From the NCBI GenBank assembly GCA_910578345.1, contig CAJTRA010000023.1:1-42909 (forward strand): a stretch of DNA of 42,909 nt, written 5' to 3'. Made by a program: the position numbers and the translations under genes. This document shows positions 33,328 to 42,137 of the stretch, piece by piece (the stretch's first letter is position 1; the number at the start of each line of letters is the position of its first letter). The stretch comes from an uncultured Lachnospiraceae bacterium (GTDB taxonomy: Bacteria; Bacillota; Clostridia; Lachnospirales; Lachnospiraceae). The notes below the pieces were generated by a model. It was not told the origin of the DNA. It was given only the letters and a program-made list of their open reading frames with translations, and did not search any database.

Positions 33328-35556
33328 TTACTGCGCCCCCGTAAACAGCATATAAGGGCTGCACTCCGCCTCCTTATCATAGGCAAGCACGATGGCAAAC
33401 GGATTATGGATCTGCGGGAAATCCCAACCCTCCCTGCCGTAGAAAGTTTCCGGATCGAACTGGGTTTCCTCGATCTTCACGCTCGTGTCCACAAAAGCCG
33501 CCATATAAGGCACACGCAGCAGTACGTCATGGCTTTGTCCTATAGGCTCATGGGGACGCAGCGGCTGCACACCGATCAATTCCACAAGCATGTTATCACA
33601 AAGACGGTAGGCCGCCTGGCATACCAGTTTCTCATCCTTTCTGTATACCACAAAAGAATAGCAGTAAAGATTCTCACCCTGATCCAGTGTATAGTGATCG
33701 AACGCGAACGTATCCACCGAATCGCCCCAGTAAGCGGCAGCGCTTTTCCTGATACGCTCCTGCACTTCGGGCCAGCGGCCTTCAAAAAAATCCCCGTCCG
33801 GATTGGCATCCACCCGGTAAAAGATACGGATCTCCTCCGACTCGGCGGCATCCGGTGTTTTGGGCCACAGAGTCTCCAGCCCTGCGCTCGCCGCAAACTG
33901 CATGCTGCCGTAATACCAGTTCATCGGTTTGGAGAGCACATAGCTGGTGGGACAGTTTTCGCCGGAGGGCAGCCTGCAGTAGGCAAAGCCAAACCCTTCC
34001 TCGTCATAACGGCGCACTGCGGCAAGATCCCGGTGCGGAACGATAAGCTTCATCTCCGGCAAAAGAGGCCCATCCTCCAACGCCGGATTCTTCCACACCA
34101 GATTGCCGTAATATCGTCCGTCTCCGTAATACTGCCTGGCAATCTTCCAGAGATCGTCTCCGGCAGCCACCTCGTACACCACATCCTCCGGCGGACCGAA
34201 TCCCAGATGAACATAGTCCGGATCCTCCTTGTCCGTCTCCGGATCATAGGGAACAAAGCACGCAAAATCGACAAAGTCACTCCTCTCCAACCGCTTTTCT
34301 CCGGAAAAGTATTCGGAAAACGCCGGTAACTCGTCTGCATGAAGCTTTCGCACGCCGCGCTGTGGATAAACCTGCAATGCCTTCTCCTCCAGATAGAAAC
34401 TGTTTTCGATCGAACCCTTGTCCGGATTCACGGCATTACAGGCAATCCCGTAGATGGGGGAGCGGAAACTTAAGTATTTCTGATCGATGGTAACGTCCCC
34501 GGTATTGACGCAGGTATCCACAAGGCCGCCATTGGAGGCACAGACACCCGCGCTGATCAGCGTTTCCGCATAGTCGCGCTCCACCTGCTCGATATGAACC
34601 CTGCCGCTGTTCTGGCATTTGTATATGCTGCCCCAGCTTGCGCCCGCGATGCCGCCCGCAAGCTCAATGCCAGTCACATCTCCCCTGTTGAAGGAATCTT
34701 CGATGCGCCCCATTACCGACTGCTGCCCGGAAATGCCTCCTGCGGCAAAATCGTATACATAAAAGGTTTCGGAGATGGCACCCATCGTTACCTTTCCCTC
34801 ATTCACACAATTCCGGATGACTCCTTGATTGGAGCGGCAGATGCCGCCCGCAAACAGAGAACTCCTGGTGAATGTATTTTCGGGTGCTTCCGTATACCGA
34901 TCCGTGCCTGCCTCCACCGTGCCCGTAAACCTGCAGTCCACCATCTGCCCGTAATTGATTCCCACGATACCGCCCGCGTCCCATGCACCGGTCACTTTTG
35001 CCTGCACCTCACAGTTCTCGATCAGACCATAGTTGGCAAAGCAGAGCGCGGCCGCGGTGACCACGTCCGTCTTTCCGCTTTCGTCCTCGTAGACGCAGTC
35101 CTCATAAGTTGTCTGAAACAGGCTGTTTCGGATCGTCAGGTCTGTCACGCTGGCATCCTCCTCCAGTATCGTAAAAAGGAACGCCAGCCATTTTCCATAG
35201 GATGTATAGTACCCCTCCAGAGCATGGCCGTTTCCATCAAAATGCCCGTGGTAACTGGGAATCGCCCCGTATCTGTTCTCTGGCGGCGTATCCGCCCAGT
35301 TCTCCCACCCTTCCGTGTCGTTTAGGATCAGGTCATTGGTCAGCCGTACATTGGTATACGGATCCCTGTCCCTGGAAATAAACCACCTGAAATCCTCCTT
35401 CGTGGACAGCAGATAATAACCGTCCTCATCCTGCGGCGGCGTAGGATCCGCACCCCGCTCCTCATATCCGTAAGCGGCGGCAAGAAACACCCCTGCCAGA
35501 AGACAAAGAACTGCAACGGCCTGCGCCATACTTTTTCCAGAAAATCTCTTTCTCAT
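33328..35556 (-). CDS. Secreted GLUG-repeat and LysM protein
   Basis: 742 residues. A signal-like N-terminus (MRKRFSGK then a hydrophobic run) leads to a GLUG-type beta-helix region (~90-400) with repeated motifs such as GGIVGINYGQMVDC, GGICRSNQGVIRNC, GGIAGASWGSIYKC. A LysM domain follows (~455-505, YEVAAGDDLWKIARQYYGDG), which usually binds peptidoglycan, then a ~230-residue C-terminal domain I do not recognise. It is likely a cell-wall-associated protein. The ATG at 35556 has GGAG 8 bases upstream and overlaps the stop of a small ORF (ATGA). Confidence 0.82.
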   Translation of the reverse strand: MRKRFSGKSMAQAVAVLCLLAGVFLAAAYGYEERGADPTPPQDEDGYYLLSTKEDFRWFISRDRDPYTNVRLTNDLILNDTEGWENWADTPPENRYGAIPSYHGHFDGNGHALEGYYTSYGKWLAFLFTILEEDASVTDLTIRNSLFQTTYEDCVYEDESGKTDVVTAAALCFANYGLIENCEVQAKVTGAWDAGGIVGINYGQMVDCRFTGTVEAGTDRYTEAPENTFTRSSLFAGGICRSNQGVIRNCVNEGKVTMGAISETFYVYDFAAGGISGQQSVMGRIEDSFNRGDVTGIELAGGIAGASWGSIYKCQNSGRVHIEQVERDYAETLISAGVCASNGGLVDTCVNTGDVTIDQKYLSFRSPIYGIACNAVNPDKGSIENSFYLEEKALQVYPQRGVRKLHADELPAFSEYFSGEKRLERSDFVDFACFVPYDPETDKEDPDYVHLGFGPPEDVVYEVAAGDDLWKIARQYYGDGRYYGNLVWKNPALEDGPLLPEMKLIVPHRDLAAVRRYDEEGFGFAYCRLPSGENCPTSYVLSKPMNWYYGSMQFAASAGLETLWPKTPDAAESEEIRIFYRVDANPDGDFFEGRWPEVQERIRKSAAAYWGDSVDTFAFDHYTLDQGENLYCYSFVVYRKDEKLVCQAAYRLCDNMLVELIGVQPLRPHEPIGQSHDVLLRVPYMAAFVDTSVKIEETQFDPETFYGREGWDFPQIHNPFAIVLAYDKEAECSPYMLFTGAQ

Positions 35557-35687
35557 GTCAAATTCTCCAGTCCAAAATGCCAAAAGTCCTGCGCCTCTCC
35601 CAGCTTCTTCGCCGTCTTTCGGAAGATGACCATAAGCTCCTTATCCGTGAACAATTCTATTTGACTTTTCGGAAACGCGTTCTGCAC
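35553..35687 (-). CDS. Tiny GTG-start ORF coupled to the LysM gene
   Basis: 44 codons from GTG (35687), with AGGAGGGGAG 7 bases upstream, an excellent site. The peptide contains FTDKELMVIFRKTAKKLGEAQDFW. Its TGA overlaps the LysM gene's ATG. An extended -10 (TGC-TATAGT, 35727-35735) lies 40 bases upstream. It may be a leader peptide or a small partner; family not recognised. Confidence 0.55.
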   Translation of the reverse strand: MQNAFPKSQIELFTDKELMVIFRKTAKKLGEAQDFWHFGLENLT

Positions 35688-35809
35688 GGAAATTCTCCCC
35701 TCCTGACTTGACAGCCTCTGTATGTTACTATAGCACAAACACAGAATTAGTGATAGTCATTCAATGCAGCAAACTCATGCAATTTGACAGAACTTTCAAC
35801 CAGCTATGG

Positions 35810-36080
35810 TTACGCACGCATTTCCTCTGAACGCCGATCCAGTTCGTTTATAAATTCATAATAGCCGTACAACTTACTCTCCCCTACAAATTTGAAACCC
35901 ATGGTCTGCCAGTTTGGGCACTGTTCTTTGATCCAATCAGCCTCCGTTTCCCCATATCATTTCTTGTTCTTTTCCAGCTTTGCATCAAGAGACCGGTATA
36001 ATTCTTGCCGTGTCATTGCCGTCCCGAAAGAGGGCTGCTTTGCATAAGCCGCTTTTGCCAGCTCTCTGTCAAAAGAAACC
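35810..36080 (-). pseudogene. Broken gene remnant
   Basis: The frame reads FDRELAKAAYAKQPSFGTAM...LEKNKK, then TGA (35957-35959), then continues YGETEADWIKEQCPNWQTMGF...RRSEEMRA to TAA at 35810-35812. It reads like coding sequence but has no start and an internal stop. The style resembles accessory proteins of conjugative elements; I cannot name the family. Confidence 0.5.
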
Positions 36081-36089
36081 TGTTATCTA

Positions 36090-36899
36090 TTAATGATACG
36101 AACCATCTTTCAAAAAAGTTTTTTTGTTATCCGCACAGATAAATGCAAGCTCCCCTGTGCTTTCGTTGTAATAATACAGGCTTGCCGTATATCCGGCGTT
36201 CTCTTTGCCAAGCCCTATGGAAAGCACCGCCGTAAAGCCGAACTCCCCTTCATAGGCGAGGCCTAACTGGATGCTGGAACTCTCCCCGGTGACATTGTTG
36301 ATTATATCCACCGGCACGGTCTTTACAGAAAAATCTACCGCACTGCTCGCATTGTAATCATCGGTTTCCTTATAACGCTTATAGCCGGTCACTGTCTCCC
36401 CTACATTTATGCCGGTCTTTACATTAACGTCCGACCAGTGTTCGCCGTCAAAGCTGTACTCGCACCCTTCGGTGGCCGGTATGGTAACCGTATAGTCCGT
36501 CTCCCTGTTTGCCTCCATGGAAAGCGTGAATGCCGGCGGCGCTTCCCTGTCCTTTTTCGCAAGGTTCACGGTCACGGCCTGCGCCGGTGATTGGTTATGG
36601 GTAGCCGTTTCTTTCAGCCGGATGGCAAGGGCCACAGTCTGGGAAGTGGTAAATCCACCCTGTTCATTGCTATCCGTCCATGTTTTCCCGCCGTCAAAGC
36701 TATATTCCGCCCCGCTTACCGGGGTGATGGTGACCTTGGCATCCGCCTGATTGGTGTGGTCCGCCTTATAGGCGAGCGCCGGGGCTGCCGGGGTGATTTT
36801 CGGGAAGTCCACCGTGACGCTCTTTGGCGTCCCATCCTCATAGTTCTTATCCTCTGGCATCTTTGCATAAAAGGTCACGCTCGTTCCCGGCTTTATATG
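36090..36899 (-). pseudogene. Fragment of a large surface protein
   Basis: About 265 residues made of Ig/FIVAR-like repeats with duplicated motifs (GAEYSFDGGKTWTDS and GCEYSFDGEHWSDV), as in Clostridial adhesins. The frame is closed upstream by TGA (36100-36902 region, codon at 36900-36902) without a start or ribosome site, and the C-terminus ends abruptly at FLKDGSYH. I read it as the remnant of a much longer exported protein. Confidence 0.65.
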
Positions 36900-36912
36900 T
36901 CAACGCGCAAGA

Positions 36913-36956
36913 AGCCGGTTAAGAGGCATGGAATAATCCATGCCTCTTAACCGGCT
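36913..36956. repeat. Perfect 20-bp inverted repeat
   Basis: Arms 36913-36932 and 36937-36956 are exact reverse complements with a 4-base loop (ATAA). No U-tract on either side. It sits right at the truncated 5' edge of the surface-protein fragment. Confidence 0.85.
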
Positions 36957-37104
36957 CTGCCATTTCTGTATATATAAAAATAATAACCAGGATAAAAAGG
37001 GTCCAATTATGCTTGCTTGACAGATTGTACGCTTTATCTATCTTTTTGCAACCCCTTTTGCGTAATTTTGAATCTTTTTACAGACAGATCCTGTCTGTCA
37101 ACGA

Positions 37105-37683
37105 TCAATAGTTAATGCCGTTGATCGCCAATACCCCGTCTACCACGCCAAAGTTTATGTTTGCCGTCCTTCCGTCTGAAACAGAAAAGCCCGCCATGCT
37201 GGGCTGAAGATCATCAATATCAGCCTTCTCTATGGATTCAAGCAGATCATCCGTAAACACCTCATCTGCGCCAAGTTTCAGAAAGTCTTCTCTGGTCTCT
37301 ACCACATCGACATCCGGCAGTCCCACATAGACCGGAAACGCAGTCAGTTCTGCCAGTGCTTCTAAATCCTTTTCGGCCGCCGCATCCTTAACTTTCTGGG
37401 CAAATGCCTTTGCAGCTTCCTTGTCAACCGCAAAGTTATCCTCGTATTTTTCTGACGTCTGTGTCGGTTTTCTCTCTTCCTGCGCCGGCTTTTCTGCTGT
37501 CTCTGCTTCCGTGTCTTCCCTTTCCGTAACCACATCCCGCGGTGTTTCCTCCGGTATCGTCTCAGGGATCCCTTGCTGTACTTCCTGGCGGGACTGTGGG
37601 CTTTCACCGCATCCCGTCAGAACCGCTCCTGCCAGAGCCAGACTCAGAATCATAACAACCACTCTTTTCATTTTCCTTCTCAT
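37105..37683 (-). CDS. Lipoprotein in the ECF sigma operon
   Basis: Signal peptide with RRKMKR n-region and LTGC (Cys25); then a Glu/Thr-rich linker and a ~115-residue domain (DKEAAKAFAQKVKDAAAEKDLEALAELTAFPVYV...NFGVVDGVLAINGINY) that resembles the small globular domain found in many Clostridial lipoproteins. GGAGG lies 8 bases before ATG 37683, directly after the anti-sigma stop. Probably part of the envelope-stress response of the operon. Function unknown. Confidence 0.83.
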   Translation of the reverse strand: MRRKMKRVVVMILSLALAGAVLTGCGESPQSRQEVQQGIPETIPEETPRDVVTEREDTEAETAEKPAQEERKPTQTSEKYEDNFAVDKEAAKAFAQKVKDAAAEKDLEALAELTAFPVYVGLPDVDVVETREDFLKLGADEVFTDDLLESIEKADIDDLQPSMAGFSVSDGRTANINFGVVDGVLAINGINY

Positions 37684-37684
37684 C

Positions 37685-38575
37685 TTACTTTCCTCCTGTA
37701 ATTTCAAATTCCACTTCTCCCGCTGAACCGGGCGCGATTTCATATTTCTCAAAAACAATGACCGGGCGGTTATGCCCATTGATATAGAACTTCACATCTT
37801 CCGAAATCCCTACAAATCCTCCTTCCTCTGCTGCGAAAAATGTTTCTCCTGCATTTTGTCTTTCAGCAATTTGTTCTCTGATGCTCTCGTTTACCACTTC
37901 AAGATAATCACCTCCCAGCATATCCTCTAATGTGACAAATTTCCCTGTATTTAAATCCAAATTGTAATAGATTGATTCGCGATAAGCATTCGTCCAGTTC
38001 TCGGTTCCCCTCACGACAAAGGAGAGGTAATCGTCATTCTGCTGCCTGATCTCGTAGTCGACAGTGATCTTTATATGATGCTGCGCCCATTCTTCCGGCG
38101 TCCCGCCTGTTTCCAAAAAAGCTGTCCTGTATTCTTCTGCACGCAGGATCGCTTCCTCTGCATACTGGCTACATCTGTCAAGAATTTCCCGATTAATCTC
38201 ATCCACCGTAATCCCGGTATCCTCTGCAATCATCTCAATCGTCGGAATTTCCACAGACAATGCTATTTCATCCTTTTCTGTTTCATAAGAGCGGAAGGTC
38301 AGGATCCTGGCCAGTCCCCCGATTACCGGAAGTTCTCCTGCCTCTTTTGCAAATACCGGACTCGTATTCAGGGCCGCTGTGAAAAGAATACATACAGCCG
38401 CGGCCGCCACTTCCATACTGCGGATCATCCTCCTGAATCTGCAGCAGCCGCCATCCCTTCTTCCTGCTTCCTGTTGTTTCCTCGACTTCTGTATCTCCTG
38501 CCGTACACGGATGTAAAGTTCCTCCGGAATAGCAGTCTGGTCATATCTTTCTTTCATCGTTTCCAATTTACTCAT
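37685..38575 (-). CDS. RsiV-like anti-sigma factor
   Basis: 296 residues: a cytoplasmic sigma-binding part (~1-50), one membrane segment (~52-72), then an extracellular domain with YYNLDLNTGKFVTLEDMLGGDY and VFEKYEIAPGSAGEVEFEI, the DUF3298/RsiV pattern. In Bacillus, Enterococcus and C. difficile RsiV binds lysozyme and is then cleaved to free SigV. Start overlaps the sigma gene's stop (ATGA). Lysozyme as the signal here is inferred from family. Confidence 0.87.
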   Translation of the reverse strand: MSKLETMKERYDQTAIPEELYIRVRQEIQKSRKQQEAGRRDGGCCRFRRMIRSMEVAAAAVCILFTAALNTSPVFAKEAGELPVIGGLARILTFRSYETEKDEIALSVEIPTIEMIAEDTGITVDEINREILDRCSQYAEEAILRAEEYRTAFLETGGTPEEWAQHHIKITVDYEIRQQNDDYLSFVVRGTENWTNAYRESIYYNLDLNTGKFVTLEDMLGGDYLEVVNESIREQIAERQNAGETFFAAEEGGFVGISEDVKFYINGHNRPVIVFEKYEIAPGSAGEVEFEITGGK

Positions 38576-39063
38576 AATTCCGCCTCCTGCATATTTTCTT
38601 TCAACTGTTTTAGGCCACGATAGAGCTTGGTTTTCACTGTATTCAAATTTAATCCGGTAATACTAGCAATCTCCTTCAAAGACAATTCTTCAAAAAACCT
38701 GAGTTTAATAATTCCCTGTACATCAAGTTCCAGGCTGTCCAGTTCTTTTTCCATGTCGTCATCCTGCTCATACCCTTTTTCGTAATACACTTCCTCTTGT
38801 CCCAAAACTTCATCGGCCGGCAAAAACCTCTTCCGCTTTTTTATTACCGTCAGACATTCGTTAATCAGTATTTTGTAAAACCAGGTCTTGATTGCATCCT
38901 CATTCTTTATGTTTTTATGCGCCTCAAGCGCTTTGCAGACTGCACTCTGGACCACATCAAGAGCGTCCTCCTGATGCCTGGTGTAACTATAAGCCACTCT
39001 ATAAAACCGGTCTTGATTTTCAAGGATATACTGAATCAGCCTTTCATATAATATTTGTTTCAT
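38572..39063 (-). CDS. ECF-type RNA polymerase sigma factor
   Basis: About 163 residues with region 2 (FYRVAYSYTRHQEDALDVVQSAVCKAL, TWFYKILINEC) and region 4 (GIIKLRFFEELSLKEIASITGLNLNTVKTKLYRGLKQL). It directs transcription of its own operon and envelope genes once released by the RsiV-like partner. Start either ATG 39063 or GTG 39072; neither has ideal spacing from AAAGG. Confidence 0.94.
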   Translation of the reverse strand: MKQILYERLIQYILENQDRFYRVAYSYTRHQEDALDVVQSAVCKALEAHKNIKNEDAIKTWFYKILINECLTVIKKRKRFLPADEVLGQEEVYYEKGYEQDDDMEKELDSLELDVQGIIKLRFFEELSLKEIASITGLNLNTVKTKLYRGLKQLKENMQEAEL

Positions 39064-39101
39064 AACAGGCACGCACCTTTCTGCTTTGTTCTTTTACTAT
39101 A

Positions 39102-39130
39102 TAGATTTTTCTGATGTCTGAAAAGTTTCA
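39102..39130 (-). promoter_or_regulatory. ECF-type autoregulatory promoter
   Basis: TGAAACTTTT (39121-39130) and AATCTA (39102-39107) on the minus strand, with 17 bases between TGAAAC and AATCTA. The TGAAAC -35 is typical of SigV/SigW-type ECF promoters and lies 40 bases before the sigma gene. Confidence 0.65.
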
Positions 39131-39170
39131 GAAAAAGAAAAAATACCGACTCCGGACATAAATAATGTGC

Positions 39171-39194
39171 AAAAAAACAGCGCCGATGGCGCTG
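39171..39194 (-). terminator. Terminator of the membrane-protein gene
   Basis: Stem CAGCGCC/GGCGCTG with 3-base loop followed on the minus strand by seven T. Confidence 0.92.
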
Positions 39195-39238
39195 CTATCC
39201 TCAATTCATCATGAAAATGTTGCCGGGTAATTTCCTCC

Positions 39239-39904
39239 TTATCTGCATTCCTGCTTCATCGCAGAATATCCAATCAGTACCGTCCACACATAGGCGCAGG
39301 TCTTGGGGATCATCAGCATCCCAATGAGCGGAATGACATCCGCCCACAACACCACCGGAATATAGAAACCAAAACTCAGCACAATGGTCAGCCACATCCA
39401 GCGAAACGCCCGATCGCCATGTTCCTTTGCACTGCGATAGAACAGCGCCACCACCAGAAGACCCAGCAGGACAAAAGGAAGATTACGGTAAATCCCCCAG
39501 GAGAAGGGCGCTTTGGCACTGAGCCACCTGTTCTGAGGCATCATACACAGAGCAATCCGCAAACCGGCCAGAACGTATACCGCGGCGGTCAGGCTTCCCT
39601 GACCCTTGATCTGATACCGCTGCCTCCAGACATAGTACAGCAGCACATAAAAAACTGTCATCGTCACCGAGGTGATCCACTTGCCAAGACCCAGAGGGAC
39701 CGTATAGTTTTCCAGCCCCGTTGTACAAAGGGCCAGCGCACGGGGAACCAGATGGAAAGAATCACCTGCTCCCAGCACTACCGCCATCCAGCCAAACAGC
39801 TAGAATTGACATTCTTCCCTGCTGCCCCGGATCATCAGGATCCCAATCGTCATAACGGAAACCAGATAGGCAGCATCAAATAAAGTTTCTACTATTGCCT
39901 GCAT
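39239..39904 (-). pseudogene. Polytopic membrane protein with in-frame TAG at codon 35
   Basis: From ATG 39904 (AAGGAG 8 bases upstream) the frame reads MQAIVETLFDAAYLVSVMT... to REECQF, then TAG (39800-39802), then continues LFGWMAVVLGAGDSFHLVPRAL through about six further membrane segments to TAA at 39239. The two parts clearly belong together. Family not named; such proteins occur next to TetR genes in Lachnospiraceae. A restart at Met40 is possible but has no ribosome site. The promoter region holds a TetR-type palindrome. Confidence 0.75.
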
Positions 39905-39969
39905 AGTTTCTTCTCCTTTCGTCTCAATTTCATTTTGAACTTTGACCGCAGCAGGCAGTCCGCCTTTCG

Positions 39970-39982
39970 TGAACATTGTTCA
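39970..39982. promoter_or_regulatory. TetR operator-like site 1
   Basis: TGAAC-ATT-GTTCA palindrome, 65 bases before the membrane-protein ATG. Same half-sites and spacer as site 2. Confidence 0.65.
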
Positions 39983-39990
39983 ATTTCCAT

Positions 39991-40015
39991 AAAAAAGTTC
40001 CCACCGCTAAGTGGG
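39991..40015 (-). terminator. Terminator overlapping the TetR stop codon
   Basis: CCCAC/GTGGG stem with 6-base loop followed by TTTTTT on the minus strand; the TetR TAG stop (40007-40009) falls within the loop. Confidence 0.7.
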
Positions 40016-40576
40016 CTTTTCATAAAGAATTCTTCTGACGATCTCCAGCACAGCGCCCGGATCATAATCCTGCCGCAGCAAAGCTGACAGCATCAGGGAA
40101 AATAAGACACTCGCAAATTTCTCCACCGTAAACTGCTCCGTAAAGGCGTCGGACCGAATCCTGGTATCCTGCTTCAGGACAGAACAGAACCCATCCAAAA
40201 TATGCTGCCAGGTCTGATGCATACGCTGTTTCCCGTCAGATTTATCTTCCTGCATAAATCCCAGCGAATGGAGCGTAAAAAATCCCGGATACCGCAGACA
40301 GCCGTATTCCATCCGCTCATACATCCACATAATACATGCCTGCGTATCCTGAAATACGCTTCCGTCCGCCGGATGTTGAAAGATCTCACGCCAGACGCTC
40401 TCTACCGTGGCTCCCACAAGCGCCGCCTTGGAGTCAAAATAATTGTAGATGGATCCCACAGATACCCCGCAGACCGCCGCAACCGAGCGGATATTGACAG
40501 CCGACCAGCCTTGCTGTTGAATCAGTTTCCGGCTGGCTTTCAAAATCTCATCTTCTGATGTTACAACCGTATTCAT
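40007..40576 (-). CDS. TetR/AcrR-family repressor
   Basis: 189 residues. N-terminal helix-turn-helix (WSAVNIRSVAAVCGVSVGSIYNYFDSKAALV) at ~24-54, followed by an all-helical ligand domain. It likely represses itself and the downstream membrane protein: matching palindromes lie 15 bases before its own start and before the other gene. Ligand unknown. Confidence 0.92.
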   Translation of the reverse strand: MNTVVTSEDEILKASRKLIQQQGWSAVNIRSVAAVCGVSVGSIYNYFDSKAALVGATVESVWREIFQHPADGSVFQDTQACIMWMYERMEYGCLRYPGFFTLHSLGFMQEDKSDGKQRMHQTWQHILDGFCSVLKQDTRIRSDAFTEQFTVEKFASVLFSLMLSALLRQDYDPGAVLEIVRRILYEKPT

Positions 40577-40590
40577 GCAATCACCTCAAT

Positions 40591-40605
40591 ATGAACAACG
40601 TTCAT
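40591..40605. promoter_or_regulatory. TetR operator-like site 2
   Basis: ATGAAC-AAC-GTTCAT palindrome just upstream of the TetR gene, sharing TGAAC-N3-GTTCA with site 1. Confidence 0.7.
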
Positions 40606-40655
40606 TATACTCCTAGTATATTACACTGTCAATAGTCGCAAAATATACCGTTCCT

Positions 40656-41505
40656 CTAGAATGAGGAAAAATATTCAAATTCAAACGAGGCCCTGTCTGT
40701 TTCAAACGCAAACATGGTGCGGCCCTTTTTACAAAACCGGTAGAAAGCGCGGCAGGATGCACTTTCATGAATCGTCCTGATCATATCTCCCTTCGATGGC
40801 GCCTTAAGGGGATGTCCTGATCCTTCCAGCAGACAGACATCCAATTCCAGACCTCCCTGTATCACCCGGACCATTTTATGATGGATTTTGGCAACTCTTG
40901 CTCCCAGATAAGTAGCTATCCTGTATTCTTTTCCCTGCCATAACACGACACCTATAATACCGGTAAAATGGATGCCTGCCATGGGAATATCCGCCACTGA
41001 CAGCATCAAAGCCCCGTCAGAGAAAAAGCACTGCGTCCACAGGTACTCTTTAGGAAATGACCGTCCACTGTCTCCTTCCCAATATCCCCAGGCATTCCGG
41101 AAAAAATATTTTTGACCATTGATACAAACAGCTCCCCTGACCGAGTGCCGCATACTCCATACACTGTGACGACACTCCATAAAAGGCAGCAGCGCGAACG
41201 GCCCCATAATATCATACTTTATTGGAAAAAGCGGTCCAAAGTCCAATTTTCCCCTGATGGTTACCTGCTGTGTGTATTGCCAGACGTATCCCCTTTTCAC
41301 CAAATCGATTCTCTCCGATCCTAATATTCCGTTTTGTCTGCTGAAATCTATTCGCCGGAAACATAACTGTCCAGGCATCCTTGTCTGTAATGATCTGAAT
41401 AGAACAGGCACGTTTATTTCCTGTATTGTGAATGGCAGGTATTACTGCCAAAGTCTGTGTATCGGATTGGCACTTCAAGTACCAGCCATAAAAAGAATTA
41501 TGCAT
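40656..41505 (-). pseudogene. Tocopherol-cyclase-like protein, frameshifted
   Basis: The first part from ATG 41505 (GGAG 7 bases upstream) reads MHNSFYGWYLKCQSDTQTLA...FGEKGIRLAIHT. The second, one frame away, reads QQVTIRGKLDFGPLFPIKYD, MGPFALLPFMECRHSVWSM, NAWGYWEGDSGRSFPKEYLW to TAG at 40656. Together they match the tocopherol cyclase-like family, known in Firmicutes with unknown role. The frame switch falls near 41275 in a CACACA run: one extra CA unit (or one base less) would restore it. A slip or sequencing error are both possible. Confidence 0.8.
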
Positions 41506-41631
41506 ATGCTTTCTCCATGAAAAAATAATACTTATTTTTCCACGAATGGATCTGATTTATTCATGCGGGGGAATTTCTCATTTATGCTCAGCATAGTCTG
41601 TACTTCTTTCTGATACTGTACCTGACAGATT

Positions 41632-42122
41632 CTACAATCGCTCTGCAACCTTCTTTACTGCCGTAATGCTGCTCCAAGTCATTGCCGAAAATATGTCATT
41701 CCCGCCGGAAACCGGTGCTCCCTGCACACAGAAATCACGTAACAAAAGACACCCTGGCTCCCAGTCAGCAGTGTAAGTATAGAATGTCATTTCAAAACCG
41801 CCCAAATGTCCGCAGAAAGGATAATACCGCTGACAGCTTCCCATTTGACAGCGCAGTGAATGTGCCCAAAGTAAAAATGTCCAGTCCACAAAAAGAAAAC
41901 TAAATAGAAATATCAAAAACCCGCTTCGTGCAATCTCATAAACGTGCGTCCCCTTTTCCGAAAAAAGACTGACCATCTCGGTTTATCGGAAAAAGCAAGC
42001 AGTTTTGCGGCCTCGGTCAGCCTGCGGCGCTGTACATAGGTCTGGATCGTCAAGCCGGCTGTTGCCGTAAACATCCGATGCAAAAAAAGAATCGACAATA
42101 AAAAACAACAACTATTCTTCAA
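41632..42122 (-). pseudogene. Decayed AraC-type regulator region
   Basis: Only a short piece is recognisable: MFTATAGLTIQTYVQRRRLT then EAAKLLAFSDKP, the second helix-turn-helix approach of an AraC protein. After that the match ends and frames switch. A further stretch (DWEPGCLLLRDFCVQGAPVS...) reads like coding but I cannot place it. Confidence 0.5.
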
Positions 42123-42137
42123 AAAGCACCTCCCGCT

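Noticed and set aside
37080..37098. ACAGACAG/CTGTCTGT hairpin after the lipoprotein stop as a terminator
   Set aside because: It has an 8-bp stem but is followed by A, not T, on the coding strand; function unclear.
28451..39802. Recoding of TAG as a sense codon (two genes have in-frame TAG)
   Set aside because: TAG is the natural stop of several intact genes here (441-1169, 6352-6819, 6908-7420, 9211-10458, 10506-11243, 40007-40576), and thrS and others show no readthrough need. Point mutations or sequencing errors fit better.
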